From contig JAEENL010000057.1 in the NCBI GenBank assembly GCA_016283775.1, positions 1 through 45,082 of the forward strand: a stretch of DNA of 45,082 bases, read 5' to 3'. This DNA comes from Lachnospiraceae bacterium. GTDB taxonomy: Bacteria; Bacillota; Clostridia; Lachnospirales; Lachnospiraceae. The translations under genes and the position numbers were made by a program. Numbering within the stretch: position 1 is the stretch's first letter; each line of letters begins with the position of its first letter. Below are positions 32,239 to 41,490 of the stretch, one piece after another. The notes beneath the pieces were generated by a model. The model was not told the DNA's origin. It made no database searches and saw only the letters and a program-made list of their open reading frames with translations.

Positions 32239-34111
32239 CCTGTTCTCCTTTCGGGTTACCTTTCTTTTCTTTAAAGAAATCGACAACTGCTTTCGCGGCG
32301 GCCGCATTCATTCCGGGAAGCGCCGAAAGCTCCTCTTCATCGGCTTTTTCAAGCTCTGCTATGGAAGAATAGTGCCTCATCAGCTCGATCCTCCGCTTTT
32401 CCCCTATCCCGGGTATGTCGTCAAGGATCGACCTGGTCTGTGCTTTTGTCCTTAAGGATTTGTGATATTCAATGGCAAAACGGTGCGTTTCGTCCTGTAT
32501 CCTTGTGACCAGGAAAAAGCCTTCGCTGTGCTGGTCTATCGGCACCTCTTCGTCGTTGAACCACAGTCCTCTCGTCCTGTGACGGTCGTCCTTTACCATG
32601 CCGCAGACAGGGATGTCAAGATTCAGCTCATCAAGCACGGAAAGAACGGAATTCACCTGTCCGCGCCCGCCGTCTATAAGAAGGAGGTCCGGAAGCCTAA
32701 GGAACGAGTCCGTCCCGTCGGCATTCTCTTTGTCTTTTTCCCTGAAATAGTGCTCAAACCTGCGTTTCAGGACTTCGCGCATGCTTCCGTAATCATCTGC
32801 GCCCGTAATGGTCTTTGTCTTGAATTTCCTGTAGTCGGTCTTTTTGGGGAGACCCCCTTCAAACACCACCATCGACGCCACATTTTCAAAGCCCTGTGTA
32901 TTTGAGATGTCATATGACTCTATTCTATATATTTTGTCAAGGTTTAGCAAGGTCTTTATTTCCTTTAAAGCCCCCGTGGTCTTCAGCTCAAGTTCCGAGA
33001 GCCGCTGCTCGTCTTTCTGGAGCACCATCTCCGCGTTTTTCATCGCAAGCTCGGTGAGCCTTAAACCATCGCCCTTTTTCGGATTTCTTATCGTTACCTT
33101 GCGGCCTTTCATCTCGGAAAGCCACTTTTCAAGAAGCTCCGTGTCTTCCGGCTCATCGGAAACATAGATCTCCTTCGGGATATGGGGTGTTCCCGAATAG
33201 TACTGTTTTATGAAGCTGTCAAGGATGTCACGCCTCTCGTCCCCGGATACTCCGGAAAGATAGAAATATTCACGGCCGAGGAGTTTACCCTCACGCATAA
33301 AAAAGCACGCCACAACAGCCTTGTCGTCTCTCACGTGCGCCGCAAGGATATCCCTGTCGTCGTTGTCGCATTCGTCGGCCTTCTGCTGTTCCGAAAGCCT
33401 GTCAACGCTTGCCTTCAGGTCTCTCATCTCAGCTGCGCGCTCAAAATCAAGCTTCTCGGCATATTCCTTCATGCGGGCTGCAAGTTCCTTTGTGATGACG
33501 TCATAATTCCCGTTCAGGAAATATACGCATTTTTCCGTGTTTTCGGCATATTCCTCCCGTGTCACGTTTCCCTGGCAGGGTGCGGGGCACTGTCCCATAA
33601 AATGATAGAGACAAGGCCTTTCGCAGACCTTTCCACCGTCAAGTTTCTTTGAGCAGCTTCGCATTCCGTAGGTCTTTTTCAGTATGTCTATGGTGTCGTG
33701 CACCGACTGTGCCGATGTGTAAGGTCCGAAATACTTGCCGCCGTCCTTCTTTCTGTCACGCGCGAGTATCACTCTCGGATACGGTTCGTTGGTGATCTTT
33801 ATGTACGGATAGTGCTTATCGTCTTTAAGCATCGTGTTGTATTTCGGGCGATGCTCTTTTATGAGATTGCATTCCAAAACGAGTGCTTCCATCTCCGAAT
33901 CAACAACAATGTACTCAAACCACGCGATCTGTGAGACCATCTTTCTCACCTTCGGCGTATGGTTCTTGTTGTTCCGGAAGTACTGGCGCACTCGGTTTTT
34001 GAGCACGACCGCCTTTCCGACATATATTATCGTGTCGTGACAGTCGTGCATGATATAAACTCCCGGCTTATCCGGGAGTTTTTTTAATTCTTCTTCGATA
34101 TCAAATTTCAT
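32225..34111 (-). CDS. uvrC: Excinuclease ABC subunit C
   Basis: Nucleotide excision repair nuclease that makes the two incisions around a UvrAB-bound lesion. 628 residues. GIY-YIG domain (K-P-G-V-Y-I-M and T-I-I-Y-V-G-K-A near the N-terminus), a UVR motif (about 205-235, A-E-K-L-D-F-E-R-A-A-E-M-R-D), the RNase H-like C-terminal nuclease (D-G-G-R-G-Q) and a closing pair of helix-hairpin-helix motifs (I-P-G-I-G, A-L-P-G-M). It overlaps ftsH upstream by 11 bases and hprK downstream by 14. A terminator-like hairpin on the other strand lies near its 5' end. Confidence 0.97.
   Translation of the reverse strand: MKFDIEEELKKLPDKPGVYIMHDCHDTIIYVGKAVVLKNRVRQYFRNNKNHTPKVRKMVSQIAWFEYIVVDSEMEALVLECNLIKEHRPKYNTMLKDDKHYPYIKITNEPYPRVILARDRKKDGGKYFGPYTSAQSVHDTIDILKKTYGMRSCSKKLDGGKVCERPCLYHFMGQCPAPCQGNVTREEYAENTEKCVYFLNGNYDVITKELAARMKEYAEKLDFERAAEMRDLKASVDRLSEQQKADECDNDDRDILAAHVRDDKAVVACFFMREGKLLGREYFYLSGVSGDERRDILDSFIKQYYSGTPHIPKEIYVSDEPEDTELLEKWLSEMKGRKVTIRNPKKGDGLRLTELAMKNAEMVLQKDEQRLSELELKTTGALKEIKTLLNLDKIYRIESYDISNTQGFENVASMVVFEGGLPKKTDYRKFKTKTITGADDYGSMREVLKRRFEHYFREKDKENADGTDSFLRLPDLLLIDGGRGQVNSVLSVLDELNLDIPVCGMVKDDRHRTRGLWFNDEEVPIDQHSEGFFLVTRIQDETHRFAIEYHKSLRTKAQTRSILDDIPGIGEKRRIELMRHYSSIAELEKADEEELSALPGMNAAAAKAVVDFFKEKKGNPKGEQDVHG
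34057..34086 (+). other. Terminator-like hairpin on the antisense strand of uvrC
   Basis: On the plus strand: AAACTCCCGG, a 5-nt loop, CCGGGAGTTT, then a T run, a textbook intrinsic terminator shape. On the minus strand the same bases encode the conserved UvrC start K-L-P-D-K-P-G-V-Y, so it may be an accident of coding. Confidence 0.4.
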
Positions 34112-36026
34112 CTGCGGTTACGCTGCCGGTCTCTGATGCCGTTTCACCCTCGGGAGCGATGCCCTTCATCTCGTTGTAGACTTCCATGAATTCCTTGCCG
34201 GTGATGCTCTCCTTCTCAAGAAGGATGCCTGCGATCCTGTCAAGTATCGGACGGTTTTCGTTGAGGAGTTCCTTGGACTTTTCATAGCATTCTCCAATGA
34301 GCTGTCTTACTTCCACATCTATCTCCGCCTCAGTGGAGGGTGCGCACATTGATACGCTCCTTCCGTCAAGATAACGGTTTTCGACGTCTTCAAGCTGTAC
34401 AAGTCCAAACTTTTCGCTCATTCCGTAACGGGTTATCATGGATCTCGCAAGGCTTGTCGCCTGCTCGATGTCGTTTGAAGCGCCTGTGGTGATCGAATTG
34501 AAAACGATCTCCTCCGCTGCGCGTCCTGCGCAGAATGTGACGATCCTGGACAGGATCTCCTCCTTCTTCATGAGGAACTTTTCTTCCTCGGGAGCCTGGA
34601 GTACATATCCGAGAGTCCCCTTTGTACGGGGAACAATGGTGATCTTCTGAACAGGTTCCGCATGCTTCTGGAGTGCCGTCACAAGGGCGTGTCCGGTCTC
34701 GTGATAAGCCACGACTTCTTTTTCCTCGCGGCTCAAAATCCTGTCTTTCTTTTCTTTACCTGCGATGACCACCTCGACGGACTCAAAAAGATCCGCCTGG
34801 ATCACATATTTTCTGCCACGTTTTACGGCAAGGATCGCAGCTTCGTTTATCATGTTCGCAAGATCGGATCCCACAGCACCACTGGTCGCGAGCGCTATCT
34901 CGTGCAGGTCGACATCCGAGCCCATGTTGACACGGTTTGCGTGAACCTTGAGAACTTCCTCACGTCCCTTAAGATCGGGACGGTCAACGATGATCCTTCT
35001 GTCAAAACGGCCGGGACGGAGCAGCGCCTTATCAAGCACTTCGGGTCTGTTTGTCGCTGCAAGGATCACGATACCCTTTGACGTATCAAAGCCGTCCATT
35101 TCGGAAAGGAGCTGGTTTAAGGTCTGCTCACGCTCATCATTTCCGCCGTAACGGTTGTCACGGGATTTACCTATCGCATCGACCTCATCAATAAAGATGA
35201 TGCAGGGAGCCGCAGCCTGAGCCTGTCTGAAAAGGTCACGCACACGTGATGCGCCGACTCCGACATACATCTCAACAAAATCCGAACCGCTGAGCGAGAA
35301 GAACGGCACCTTTGCCTCGCCCGCGACAGCCTTCGCGAGCAGTGTTTTACCGGTTCCGGGAGGTCCCACAAGGATAGCGCCCTTGGGGAGCTTTGCGCCT
35401 ATCTCGGTATATTTTCCGGGATCGTGAAGGAAATCAACGAGCTCGGTAAGGCTTTCCTTTGCCTCATCCTGTCCCGCAACATCCTTGAACGTGACGCCCG
35501 TCTGCTTTTCCACATAGACCTTGGCATTGCTCTTTCCAACGCCCATTATTCCGCCGGCGTTTCTCGAAGCCATGCGGTACATGAGGAAAAGGAAGAGGAA
35601 AAGCCCGCCGAACATTATGACAAATTCGAGCACAGTCGCAAGGATGGCGGATTTTCCGTCATCGCTTATCCGCGTGTAGCTCACGCCCGCGGCTTCGCAT
35701 CTTGCCTGCAGCGCATTTCCGTCTTCAAGGATGCCTGTGTAATATGTTACAGTGTAGTTGTTGATCTTTTGCTCTTTCGGAGTGACGACGATCTTTCCGC
35801 TGTCGGAGAATATCTCCACTTTTTCGATGGCGCCGTTTGCGAGATAGTTCACAAACTGGTCGTAGGTGATCTCCTTCGTGGTTCCGTCTTCGATGGAGTG
35901 GCTGAGCACTCTCCACCAGATCAGCATGAAGATTGCGGCAATGATGCAGATTATGATGCCGTTCCTTGTCTGCTTATTGCCCTTCTTGTTGCCGTCGTCC
36001 TTCCTGTTTCCGTTATTTATGTCCAT
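34101..36026 (-). CDS. ftsH: ATP-dependent zinc metalloprotease FtsH
   Basis: Membrane AAA+ protease that degrades damaged membrane and regulatory proteins. 641 residues. Two transmembrane helices (about 22-40 and 128-150) flank a short extracytoplasmic domain. Then Walker A G221-P-P-G-T-G-K-T228, Walker [11 protein letters not shown], the second region of homology A-A-T-N-R-P and the zinc site H-E-T-G-H. It has its own promoter and GGGAG before the ATG, and leads a ten-gene operon down to the lipoprotein gene. Confidence 0.97.
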   Translation of the reverse strand: MDINNGNRKDDGNKKGNKQTRNGIIICIIAAIFMLIWWRVLSHSIEDGTTKEITYDQFVNYLANGAIEKVEIFSDSGKIVVTPKEQKINNYTVTYYTGILEDGNALQARCEAAGVSYTRISDDGKSAILATVLEFVIMFGGLFLFLFLMYRMASRNAGGIMGVGKSNAKVYVEKQTGVTFKDVAGQDEAKESLTELVDFLHDPGKYTEIGAKLPKGAILVGPPGTGKTLLAKAVAGEAKVPFFSLSGSDFVEMYVGVGASRVRDLFRQAQAAAPCIIFIDEVDAIGKSRDNRYGGNDEREQTLNQLLSEMDGFDTSKGIVILAATNRPEVLDKALLRPGRFDRRIIVDRPDLKGREEVLKVHANRVNMGSDVDLHEIALATSGAVGSDLANMINEAAILAVKRGRKYVIQADLFESVEVVIAGKEKKDRILSREEKEVVAYHETGHALVTALQKHAEPVQKITIVPRTKGTLGYVLQAPEEEKFLMKKEEILSRIVTFCAGRAAEEIVFNSITTGASNDIEQATSLARSMITRYGMSEKFGLVQLEDVENRYLDGRSVSMCAPSTEAEIDVEVRQLIGECYEKSKELLNENRPILDRIAGILLEKESITGKEFMEVYNEMKGIAPEGETASETGSVTADEI

Positions 36027-36066
36027 TTATGTCTCCCGTGTTCAGTCTTTTAAAAAAACAATATTG

Positions 36067-36095
36067 ATTTTATCATTATACCCCGATATTGTCAA
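36067..36095 (-). promoter_or_regulatory. Promoter of the ftsH operon
   Basis: Minus strand: consensus TTGACA (36090-36095), 17-nt spacer, TAAAAT (36067-36072). Confidence 0.78.
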
Positions 36096-36113
36096 AAATC
36101 TGTGTCCTCAGCA

Positions 36114-37037
36114 TTAATTTTTTACAGATCCGAAATCAAGGCGCACATAACTCTCGTCTGTTCCCGCGAGAGCCTTGTATTTTTCGGCCTTTTCCTTATT
36201 TCCGTTTCTTGAGAATACCTGATAAAGGATGTGGTCTATCTCCGCAGCCCTTACCGGATAGTTCGCATAATCCTTTTCAAATTCCATGATATCACTGTCT
36301 TCACCGGAATCCGCCGCCGCTTTCACCGTAACGCAGAGGGCTTCGAGATATTCCGCGCCGTAAGACACGGCCGCTCTTTTCTCGAAAAAAGGCCTTGCCG
36401 CCGCAAAATCCTTTGCTCCGCCGCTGAAATACAATTCTTTTGCATACATGGAAAACAGTCTGTCTGACATCTGTCCGTCATTTTCCGAAAGTACCTTCAG
36501 AAAAGCCTTGAAATCCCTTCCCGCATGGTTTTCGTGAGGCTCGTGTATGATCCTTATGTCGGAATCAAAGACCACGGGCAGGGTGCGCACGGTTTCGTGG
36601 ATGGGATCGATCCATGTAAACGTGCGGAGCCTTTTAAAAAGCTTCGGGCGAAGCTCGTCAAGGTCGTTGTAAGCCATGTTCCTGTCGGCAGGATTCACAT
36701 AGTGCATCTGCACGATCTCGATCTCCGGAAGAATAAGCTCTTTTAAGGTCTTAAATGCCTTTCTGTTATCTTCATCGATGAATTCGTCGGCATCCGCGGA
36801 ATAGATATAGTCGCATGTCGCAAATGAGAACGCATGATTTCTTGCTTTTGAGAAATCACCCGTCCATTTAAAATCATACACTCTGTCGGTGAACTGCCTT
36901 GCAATGTCCTTTGTTCCGTCATCGGATCCCGTGTCCACGACCACTATCTCATCGGCGATGTCCTTAAGGCACCCGAGGCATCTTGCAAGTCTTTCCTCTT
37001 CATTTTTTACGATCATGCAGACACTTATGGTGGCCAT
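36114..37037 (-). CDS. Family 2 glycosyltransferase (SunS-like / tandem GT2)
   Basis: 307 residues. GT-A fold glycosyltransferase: S-V-C-M-I-V-K-N-E-E at the N-terminus, D-T-G-S-D-D-G-T (35-42) and the metal motif D82-A-D84-E-F-I-D. The segment W-T-G-D-F-S-K-A-R-N is typical of this GT2 branch. The C-terminal 120 residues are helical, perhaps a short TPR-like region. Acceptor and sugar donor are unknown. Its ATG overlaps the stop of the XTP pyrophosphatase gene by one base. No terminator follows, so it may read into the ftsH operon. Confidence 0.88.
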   Translation of the reverse strand: MATISVCMIVKNEEERLARCLGCLKDIADEIVVVDTGSDDGTKDIARQFTDRVYDFKWTGDFSKARNHAFSFATCDYIYSADADEFIDEDNRKAFKTLKELILPEIEIVQMHYVNPADRNMAYNDLDELRPKLFKRLRTFTWIDPIHETVRTLPVVFDSDIRIIHEPHENHAGRDFKAFLKVLSENDGQMSDRLFSMYAKELYFSGGAKDFAAARPFFEKRAAVSYGAEYLEALCVTVKAAADSGEDSDIMEFEKDYANYPVRAAEIDHILYQVFSRNGNKEKAEKYKALAGTDESYVRLDFGSVKN

Positions 37038-37639
37038 TACTGTCTTCCTCTGTCCTGAGTGAGGATCTCACGCATTTTTCTGAGTGCCTTTCCTCTGTGG
37101 CTTATGGCATTTTTCTGCTCCGGGCCTATCTCTGCCGCAGTTTTTTCGTATTCAGGCACCATAAAGATCGGATCGTAACCAAAGCCGTTGTGTCCCTTCT
37201 GCTCCCATCCTATGTAGCCTTCAAATGTCTCCCGCACCACTTCCTCGCGGCCGTCCGGCCACACGGCGGCAACGGCGCAAACATAGCGGGCTGTCCGCTT
37301 TTCCTTTGGCACATCTTTAAGCTTGTCTAATATATAGTTGTTCTTGTAGTCGTAATCGGTGTCGTGTCCCAGAAAACGCGCGGAGTAGATGCCGGGCGCT
37401 TTGTCCATATAGTCGATCTCAAGCCCGGAATCGTCCGACAGCGTAAGATTTCCCGAAAGCTTTGCCACCGCTCTTGCCTTTATCAGAGCGTTTTCTTCAA
37501 AGGTGGTGCCTGTCTCCTCAACGTCGAGGTCGATCCCGGCGTTCTTTGAGGAGATAATGTCAAAGCCTGTGTTTTCCATGATCTCCCGAATCTCTTTCAG
37601 TTTATTGTTGTTACCGGTCGCAAAGATAAGTTTTGTCAT
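37037..37639 (-). CDS. XTP/dITP diphosphatase (Ham1/RdgB)
   Basis: House-cleaning enzyme that hydrolyses XTP, dITP and ITP to keep deaminated purines out of nucleic acid. 200 residues. F-A-T-G-N-N-N-K-L-K-E-I, then E-E-N-A-L-I-K-A, L-S-D-D-S-G-L-E-I-D, G-F-G-Y-D-P-I-F and S-H-R-G-K-A are diagnostic. Lies two bases after the amidase gene and one-base overlapping the glycosyltransferase gene. Confidence 0.95.
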   Translation of the reverse strand: MTKLIFATGNNNKLKEIREIMENTGFDIISSKNAGIDLDVEETGTTFEENALIKARAVAKLSGNLTLSDDSGLEIDYMDKAPGIYSARFLGHDTDYDYKNNYILDKLKDVPKEKRTARYVCAVAAVWPDGREEVVRETFEGYIGWEQKGHNGFGYDPIFMVPEYEKTAAEIGPEQKNAISHRGKALRKMREILTQDRGRQ

Positions 37640-37641
37640 CT

Positions 37642-38937
37642 TCAGTTTCCTTTTTCAAGATATTCATAAGCCGCATGAATTGAGTCATATATGGCTTTTG
37701 CGGCATTTTTTCTGTTGTTTTCGTCTTTTATGAGTTTCAGGTCGTTTTTGTTTGAGATGAAGCACACTTCAAGGAGCGTCACAGGCACTTTTGAATTTCT
37801 GATTATCCTTATGTCGTCTCCCGAAACGATGCCTCTGAGCTTTGTGCCGAGAGCAGACGCCAGATTTGCCACGCAGAGCCTTGCAAGGCTTTCGGAATTG
37901 AATCCGTTTCCCAAGCCCTGTGTGGTGCTGTAGAGCGCCTCGGTGCCGTTTCCTTCTTTGGACGTGGAAGCATTGCAGTGGACGCTGATAAAAAGATCCG
38001 CGTCAACGCCGTTTGCGAGGGCCACTCTGTCGTCAAGCGACGGATAGGTGGAAGCCGTCCTTGTGTAAAAGGCCTTGATATCAGGATCATTGTCGAGGAG
38101 TTCTTTTAAATGCAGGACGATGTCCAGGTTTATATCATCTTCCCATGTCTTTCCGTCACAGCCCGGAGCTCCGGGGTCTTTTCCGCCGTGTCCGGCGTCT
38201 ATCACAACGATCCTGTCATAGATTTCTTTTGGTCTTTTAAGCGAAATGACATAGTAACCGCCGATGTTGTATGTCCTGAAGCACCAGTGTTCCTTTGTCA
38301 CCATAATGATGTCCGCGGTGCGGTTTTCCTGTGAGAACGTCATCGACATGTTCTCCACAAGGTCATAGCTCACCTCGTTCCAGCCGCCGTTCAGCGACTT
38401 TTCGCCGTCTATCCTGTATACATCCGCAGGTGAAAGGTCGTTTTTGTCCTTTACATATTCGGCGCTCACTTTTATCGTCCTGGTCAGAAGGTCTTCAGTC
38501 ACGGAAAACATACTGTTTGCGGGCTTTTTTATCACAATGCATCTTTCTCCCGCAACGTTCATAATCCTTTCCGCGACATCGCCGAAAAGCATGTCATAGA
38601 CGGTAGTTCCCTTTGTTTCTATGGTCTCTGTGTCTGTTGATGCAAACTCTTCCCAGACATTCACCTGCTGTTCTTCCTCTTTGGTGTTTTCCGTTTCATC
38701 GGAAAATATGATCACGGGTTCGGGGCTTATGAGCACGGTCTCATCGGTATCCGTTTCAAGCTTGTCATCAAGCACGGGAACCTCTTCAAGCTCCACAGGC
38801 TTCCTTGTCCCGGCCATAACATAAGTGCCGCCCATTTCTGTCACATAAAGCTCCCTGGCGGCGGAAAGAAAAAACACGATCGCGGTCAATGCAACCGTTA
38901 TCTTTGTTATTTTTTTAAGCAGCATTTCTTCTTTCAT
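37642..38937 (-). CDS. N-acetylmuramoyl-L-alanine amidase (Amidase_3)
   Basis: Peptidoglycan hydrolase cutting between MurNAc and the peptide. About 431 residues: one N-terminal transmembrane segment, an acidic low-complexity stretch (about 50-95), a beta-rich AMIN-like region (about 115-235) and a C-terminal Amidase_3 domain. The zinc and catalytic residues are visible in I-D-A-G-H-G-G-K-D-P-G, D-L-F-I-S-V-H-C-N-A and L-E-V-C-F-I-S-N. The start is uncertain. Met codons lie at 38952, 38937 and 38925, none with a good ribosome site. The promoter at 38944-38972 would start RNA near 38937, which favours 38937 or 38925. Confidence 0.85.
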   Translation of the reverse strand: MKEEMLLKKITKITVALTAIVFFLSAARELYVTEMGGTYVMAGTRKPVELEEVPVLDDKLETDTDETVLISPEPVIIFSDETENTKEEEQQVNVWEEFASTDTETIETKGTTVYDMLFGDVAERIMNVAGERCIVIKKPANSMFSVTEDLLTRTIKVSAEYVKDKNDLSPADVYRIDGEKSLNGGWNEVSYDLVENMSMTFSQENRTADIIMVTKEHWCFRTYNIGGYYVISLKRPKEIYDRIVVIDAGHGGKDPGAPGCDGKTWEDDINLDIVLHLKELLDNDPDIKAFYTRTASTYPSLDDRVALANGVDADLFISVHCNASTSKEGNGTEALYSTTQGLGNGFNSESLARLCVANLASALGTKLRGIVSGDDIRIIRNSKVPVTLLEVCFISNKNDLKLIKDENNRKNAAKAIYDSIHAAYEYLEKGN

Positions 38938-38943
38938 ATGCTT

Positions 38944-38972
38944 ATAATCCATCAAACAAGCCGAAAAGTCAA
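38944..38972 (-). promoter_or_regulatory. Promoter of the amidase unit
   Basis: Minus strand: TTGACT (38967-38972), 17-nt spacer, GATTAT (38944-38949; weaker -10). It sits back to back with the plus-strand promoter. Confidence 0.5.
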
Positions 38973-38974
38973 CC

Positions 38975-39003
38975 TTGACTTATGTTTATTTTGCATTTAG
39001 AAT
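38975..39003 (+). promoter_or_regulatory. Promoter of the RNA methyltransferase gene
   Basis: TTGACT (38975-38980), 17-nt spacer, TAGAAT (38998-39003). Confidence 0.7.
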
Positions 39004-39029
39004 GAAAAAAAATCATTAAAGGAAAAAAC

Positions 39030-40190
39030 ATGGAAAGCTTTGAATTTATCTGCCCCTGCCATTTTGGTCTGGAGGCTGTCCTGAAAAAAGAGATAACCGA
39101 CCTGGGATACACCATAACCTCCGTCGAAGACGGAAAAGTATGCTTTTCGGGCGATGTGAACGCCTTCGCCCGTGCGAACATATTTTTAAGGACCGCGGAG
39201 CGCGTGCTCCTGAAGGTGGGTTCTTTCCGCGCGGAAAGCTTTGAAGACCTGTTCCAGGGGACAAAAAGCATCCCATGGGAAAGGTATCTTCCCGAAGACG
39301 CCAGGTTCTGGGTCGCAAAAGCAAATTCCGTAAAAAGTAAAGTATTTTCCCCTTCGGATATACAGTCCGTCATGAAAAAAGCGATGGTCGAGCGCATGAA
39401 GGAACACTATCACACCACCTGGTTCAACGAGACCGGCGCTTCCTTTCCCGTCCGCGTTTCCATCTTAAAGGACATTGTTACCGTGGGGCTTGACACCTCG
39501 GGAGAATCCCTTCACAAACGCGGCTACAGAAAAATGATCGCAAAGGCCCCGATAGAAGAAACGCTCGCAGCGGCGCTCATCATGCTCACTCCCTGGAACA
39601 GGGACCGCATCCTTGTGGATCCTTTCTGCGGGAGCGGCACCATCCCCATAGAGGCCGCCATGATCGGCCTCAACATCGCTCCGGGCATGAACCGTGAGTT
39701 CCTCGCGGAAAGCTGGACCGGACTGATACCCAAAAAGTCATGGTATGCCGCTGTCGAGGAGGCAAACTCAAAGATCATCACCGACTGTGAACTGAACATC
39801 CAGGGATATGACCTTGACAACGAAGTGATAAAGGCCGCGCGCCAGAACGCGGAAGATGCCGGAGTTCTTGAGCACATTCACTTCCAGCAGCGCGATGTAG
39901 CGGACCTGAGAAACCCCAAAAAGTACGGTTTCATCATCACAAACCCTCCCTACGGCGAGCGTCTTGAGGATCTAAAAACTCTCCCCGCGCTCTACAGGAC
40001 CATCGGAGAGAGTTTCAAAGGTCTTGATTCATGGTCGATGTTCCTCATCACAAGCTATGAGGACGCGCTTAATGCCCTGGGGCTTACTCCGGACAAAAAC
40101 CGCAAGATCTATAACGGTATGATAAAGACCTATTTCTATTCATTTATGGGACCTAAACCTCCGAAAAGAAACCGGCAAAATCCCGAATGA
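39030..40190 (+). CDS. THUMP-domain RNA N2-guanine methyltransferase (RlmL/YpsC type)
   Basis: Class I SAM-dependent methyltransferase expected to methylate a guanine in 23S rRNA. 386 residues. N-terminal ferredoxin-like and THUMP region (about 1-155), SAM motif D197-P-F-C-G-S-G-T204, acidic motif G-Y-D-L-D, and catalytic N305-P-P-Y-G-E-R311. AAAGGAA lies upstream of the ATG. It is monocistronic and divergent from the amidase. Its last 38 bases overlap the converging alpha/beta hydrolase gene. The exact target nucleotide cannot be read from sequence. Confidence 0.93.
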   Translation: MESFEFICPCHFGLEAVLKKEITDLGYTITSVEDGKVCFSGDVNAFARANIFLRTAERVLLKVGSFRAESFEDLFQGTKSIPWERYLPEDARFWVAKANSVKSKVFSPSDIQSVMKKAMVERMKEHYHTTWFNETGASFPVRVSILKDIVTVGLDTSGESLHKRGYRKMIAKAPIEETLAAALIMLTPWNRDRILVDPFCGSGTIPIEAAMIGLNIAPGMNREFLAESWTGLIPKKSWYAAVEEANSKIITDCELNIQGYDLDNEVIKAARQNAEDAGVLEHIHFQQRDVADLRNPKKYGFIITNPPYGERLEDLKTLPALYRTIGESFKGLDSWSMFLITSYEDALNALGLTPDKNRKIYNGMIKTYFYSFMGPKPPKRNRQNPE

Positions 40191-41064
40191 CCTGTTCCTT
40201 ATCGAATTCATTGAGGAGTTCGTGCCTGTCACCCTTGTAAAGCTTACATCTTACATTGGTGAAGCCGAGCTCCTTATATTTTGCGTAAAGCGCCTCAACG
40301 CCTTTTCCGTAGCTTCCCACAGGGTCTTCCGTTCCGGAAGCTATGAATATCGGGAGATCCTTTCTTGTGGCTCCGATATTTGACGCGGCATGGCCGGTGA
40401 TCCAGATGAGATCTCTGTAAAAGCTTGCGGTGCAAAGGAATCCGCAGTATTTGTCCTTTATGTACTCATCCACAATCTTTTCGTCTTTTGTGAGCCAGTC
40501 AAACGGCGTTCTCTTTCTGTCCCTGTTGTATTCCTTGTTGTTGAACATGACGTTGTTCAGGAATTTCGATCTGTGGCGCGGCCCTGTGAGGCAGGTCACG
40601 ATGTTTGCGAGCGCAAGTCCCGAACTGCATACCGCGGCCGGCATATAGCCCGTGCCGCAGATGAGCGCGCCGTCGATGTCATCAAAGCGCTGTATCACAT
40701 TCCTCGCTATGAGCGAACCCATGCTGTGTCCGAAAAGGAAGCACTTTCCGCCCCGCCTGTTCTCTTTTACGTATTTAAGCGCCGCAACTGCGTCCTCGAT
40801 GACGAGCTCATACCCTTTTTTCTTTCCAAAAAACCCCAGATCCTCATCGGGAGTGTTTATGCCGTGACCTCTGTGATCGTAGGTATAGGCGTCAAAGCCC
40901 GCGTCGTTCAGGCCTTTAAAGAAACCCGCATACCTTTCGAAGTGCTCCGCCATTCCGTGAAGAATGAGCACCGCGCCCTTCACGTTTTCCTCACTTGTCG
41001 CGAACATGTGAAGCGTTATCTCTCGTCCGGCAGCGCCCTTGCATTTCAGTTTCCGCTCTTCCAT
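40153..41064 (-). CDS. Alpha/beta hydrolase (monoacylglycerol-lipase-like)
   Basis: 303 residues, Hydrolase_4 / lysophospholipase-type. Oxyanion region L-H-G-M-A-E-H (35-41), D-H-R-G-H-G, nucleophile S114 in G-H-S-M-G-S, acid in G-T-E-D-P-V-G and His in G-D-R-H-E-L-L-N-E. No signal peptide, so cytoplasmic. Substrate is probably a monoacylglycerol or other ester (inference). AAGGAGGGG precedes its ATG. A terminator lies just upstream (41115-41131), so it needs its own promoter or readthrough; none is obvious. Confidence 0.9.
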   Translation of the reverse strand: MEERKLKCKGAAGREITLHMFATSEENVKGAVLILHGMAEHFERYAGFFKGLNDAGFDAYTYDHRGHGINTPDEDLGFFGKKKGYELVIEDAVAALKYVKENRRGGKCFLFGHSMGSLIARNVIQRFDDIDGALICGTGYMPAAVCSSGLALANIVTCLTGPRHRSKFLNNVMFNNKEYNRDRKRTPFDWLTKDEKIVDEYIKDKYCGFLCTASFYRDLIWITGHAASNIGATRKDLPIFIASGTEDPVGSYGKGVEALYAKYKELGFTNVRCKLYKGDRHELLNEFDKEQVIRDFAGFFSEV

Positions 41065-41114
41065 TCTGTCCCCTCCTTAAAGAAACATTTTTCCTTCTCG
41101 TGCTTATAAAATAA

Positions 41115-41131
41115 GGACCGCGTAACGGTCC
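41115..41131 (-). terminator. Rho-independent terminator after the pseudo-receiver gene
   Basis: Minus-strand stem GGACCG / CGGTCC with a 5-nt loop, followed by TTATTTTAT. The stem is short, so termination may be partial. Confidence 0.7.
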
Positions 41132-41145
41132 CTACGGTTTCGGTA

Positions 41146-41490
41146 TTAAAGATTGCAGGCCTCAACGGTATGGAGCACGGAATCCTTTGTGACCGGCTTT
41201 ACCAGATAGTCGTTCACATGGAATCGCCATGCATCGAGCGCATATGCCGAATTGTCGGCCATAAGGCTCACGCGTATGTTCTCGTTCCTGTCCCTGAGCT
41301 CTCTGGTGAGAGCAAAGCCCGTCGTGGAGTCCATTTCAACATCCGCAAAGCAGATGTCGACCTGTTTGCTCTCGGCGTAGCTTAACGCATGGTCGGGATT
41401 ATCAAACCCCACCACCACGTCCTTCGGGAAAACGGAAGCCACGCAGCTTATGAGCTTTCGCAATTCCTTTTTATTGTTTTGTACTAACAT
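41146..41490 (-). CDS. Degenerate stand-alone receiver (pseudo-receiver)
   Basis: 114 residues with a CheY-like fold and no output domain. The predicted phospho-acceptor D50 (F-A-D-V-E-M-D) and Lys98 (V-K-P-V) are kept. The acidic pair after strand 1 is replaced by N5-N6 (M-L-V-Q-N-N), and the switch Thr is replaced by A78. Without the acidic pair, Mg2+ binding and phosphorylation are unlikely. It resembles the receiver of the next gene upstream (A-L-D-A-W-R-F-H-V-N-D-Y against A-Y-D-A-Y-K-L-H-A-N-G-Y), suggesting duplication. The ATG at 41488-41490 fits strand 1, although no good ribosome site is seen. A longer TTG frame adds a non-receiver extension. Confidence 0.72.
   Translation of the reverse strand: MLVQNNKKELRKLISCVASVFPKDVVVGFDNPDHALSYAESKQVDICFADVEMDSTTGFALTRELRDRNENIRVSLMADNSAYALDAWRFHVNDYLVKPVTKDSVLHTVEACNL

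Noticed and set aside
36074-36095. TATAAT seen only 9 bases after TTGACA upstream of ftsH
   Set aside because: Spacing is far too short; TAAAAT at 17 bases is the better -10.
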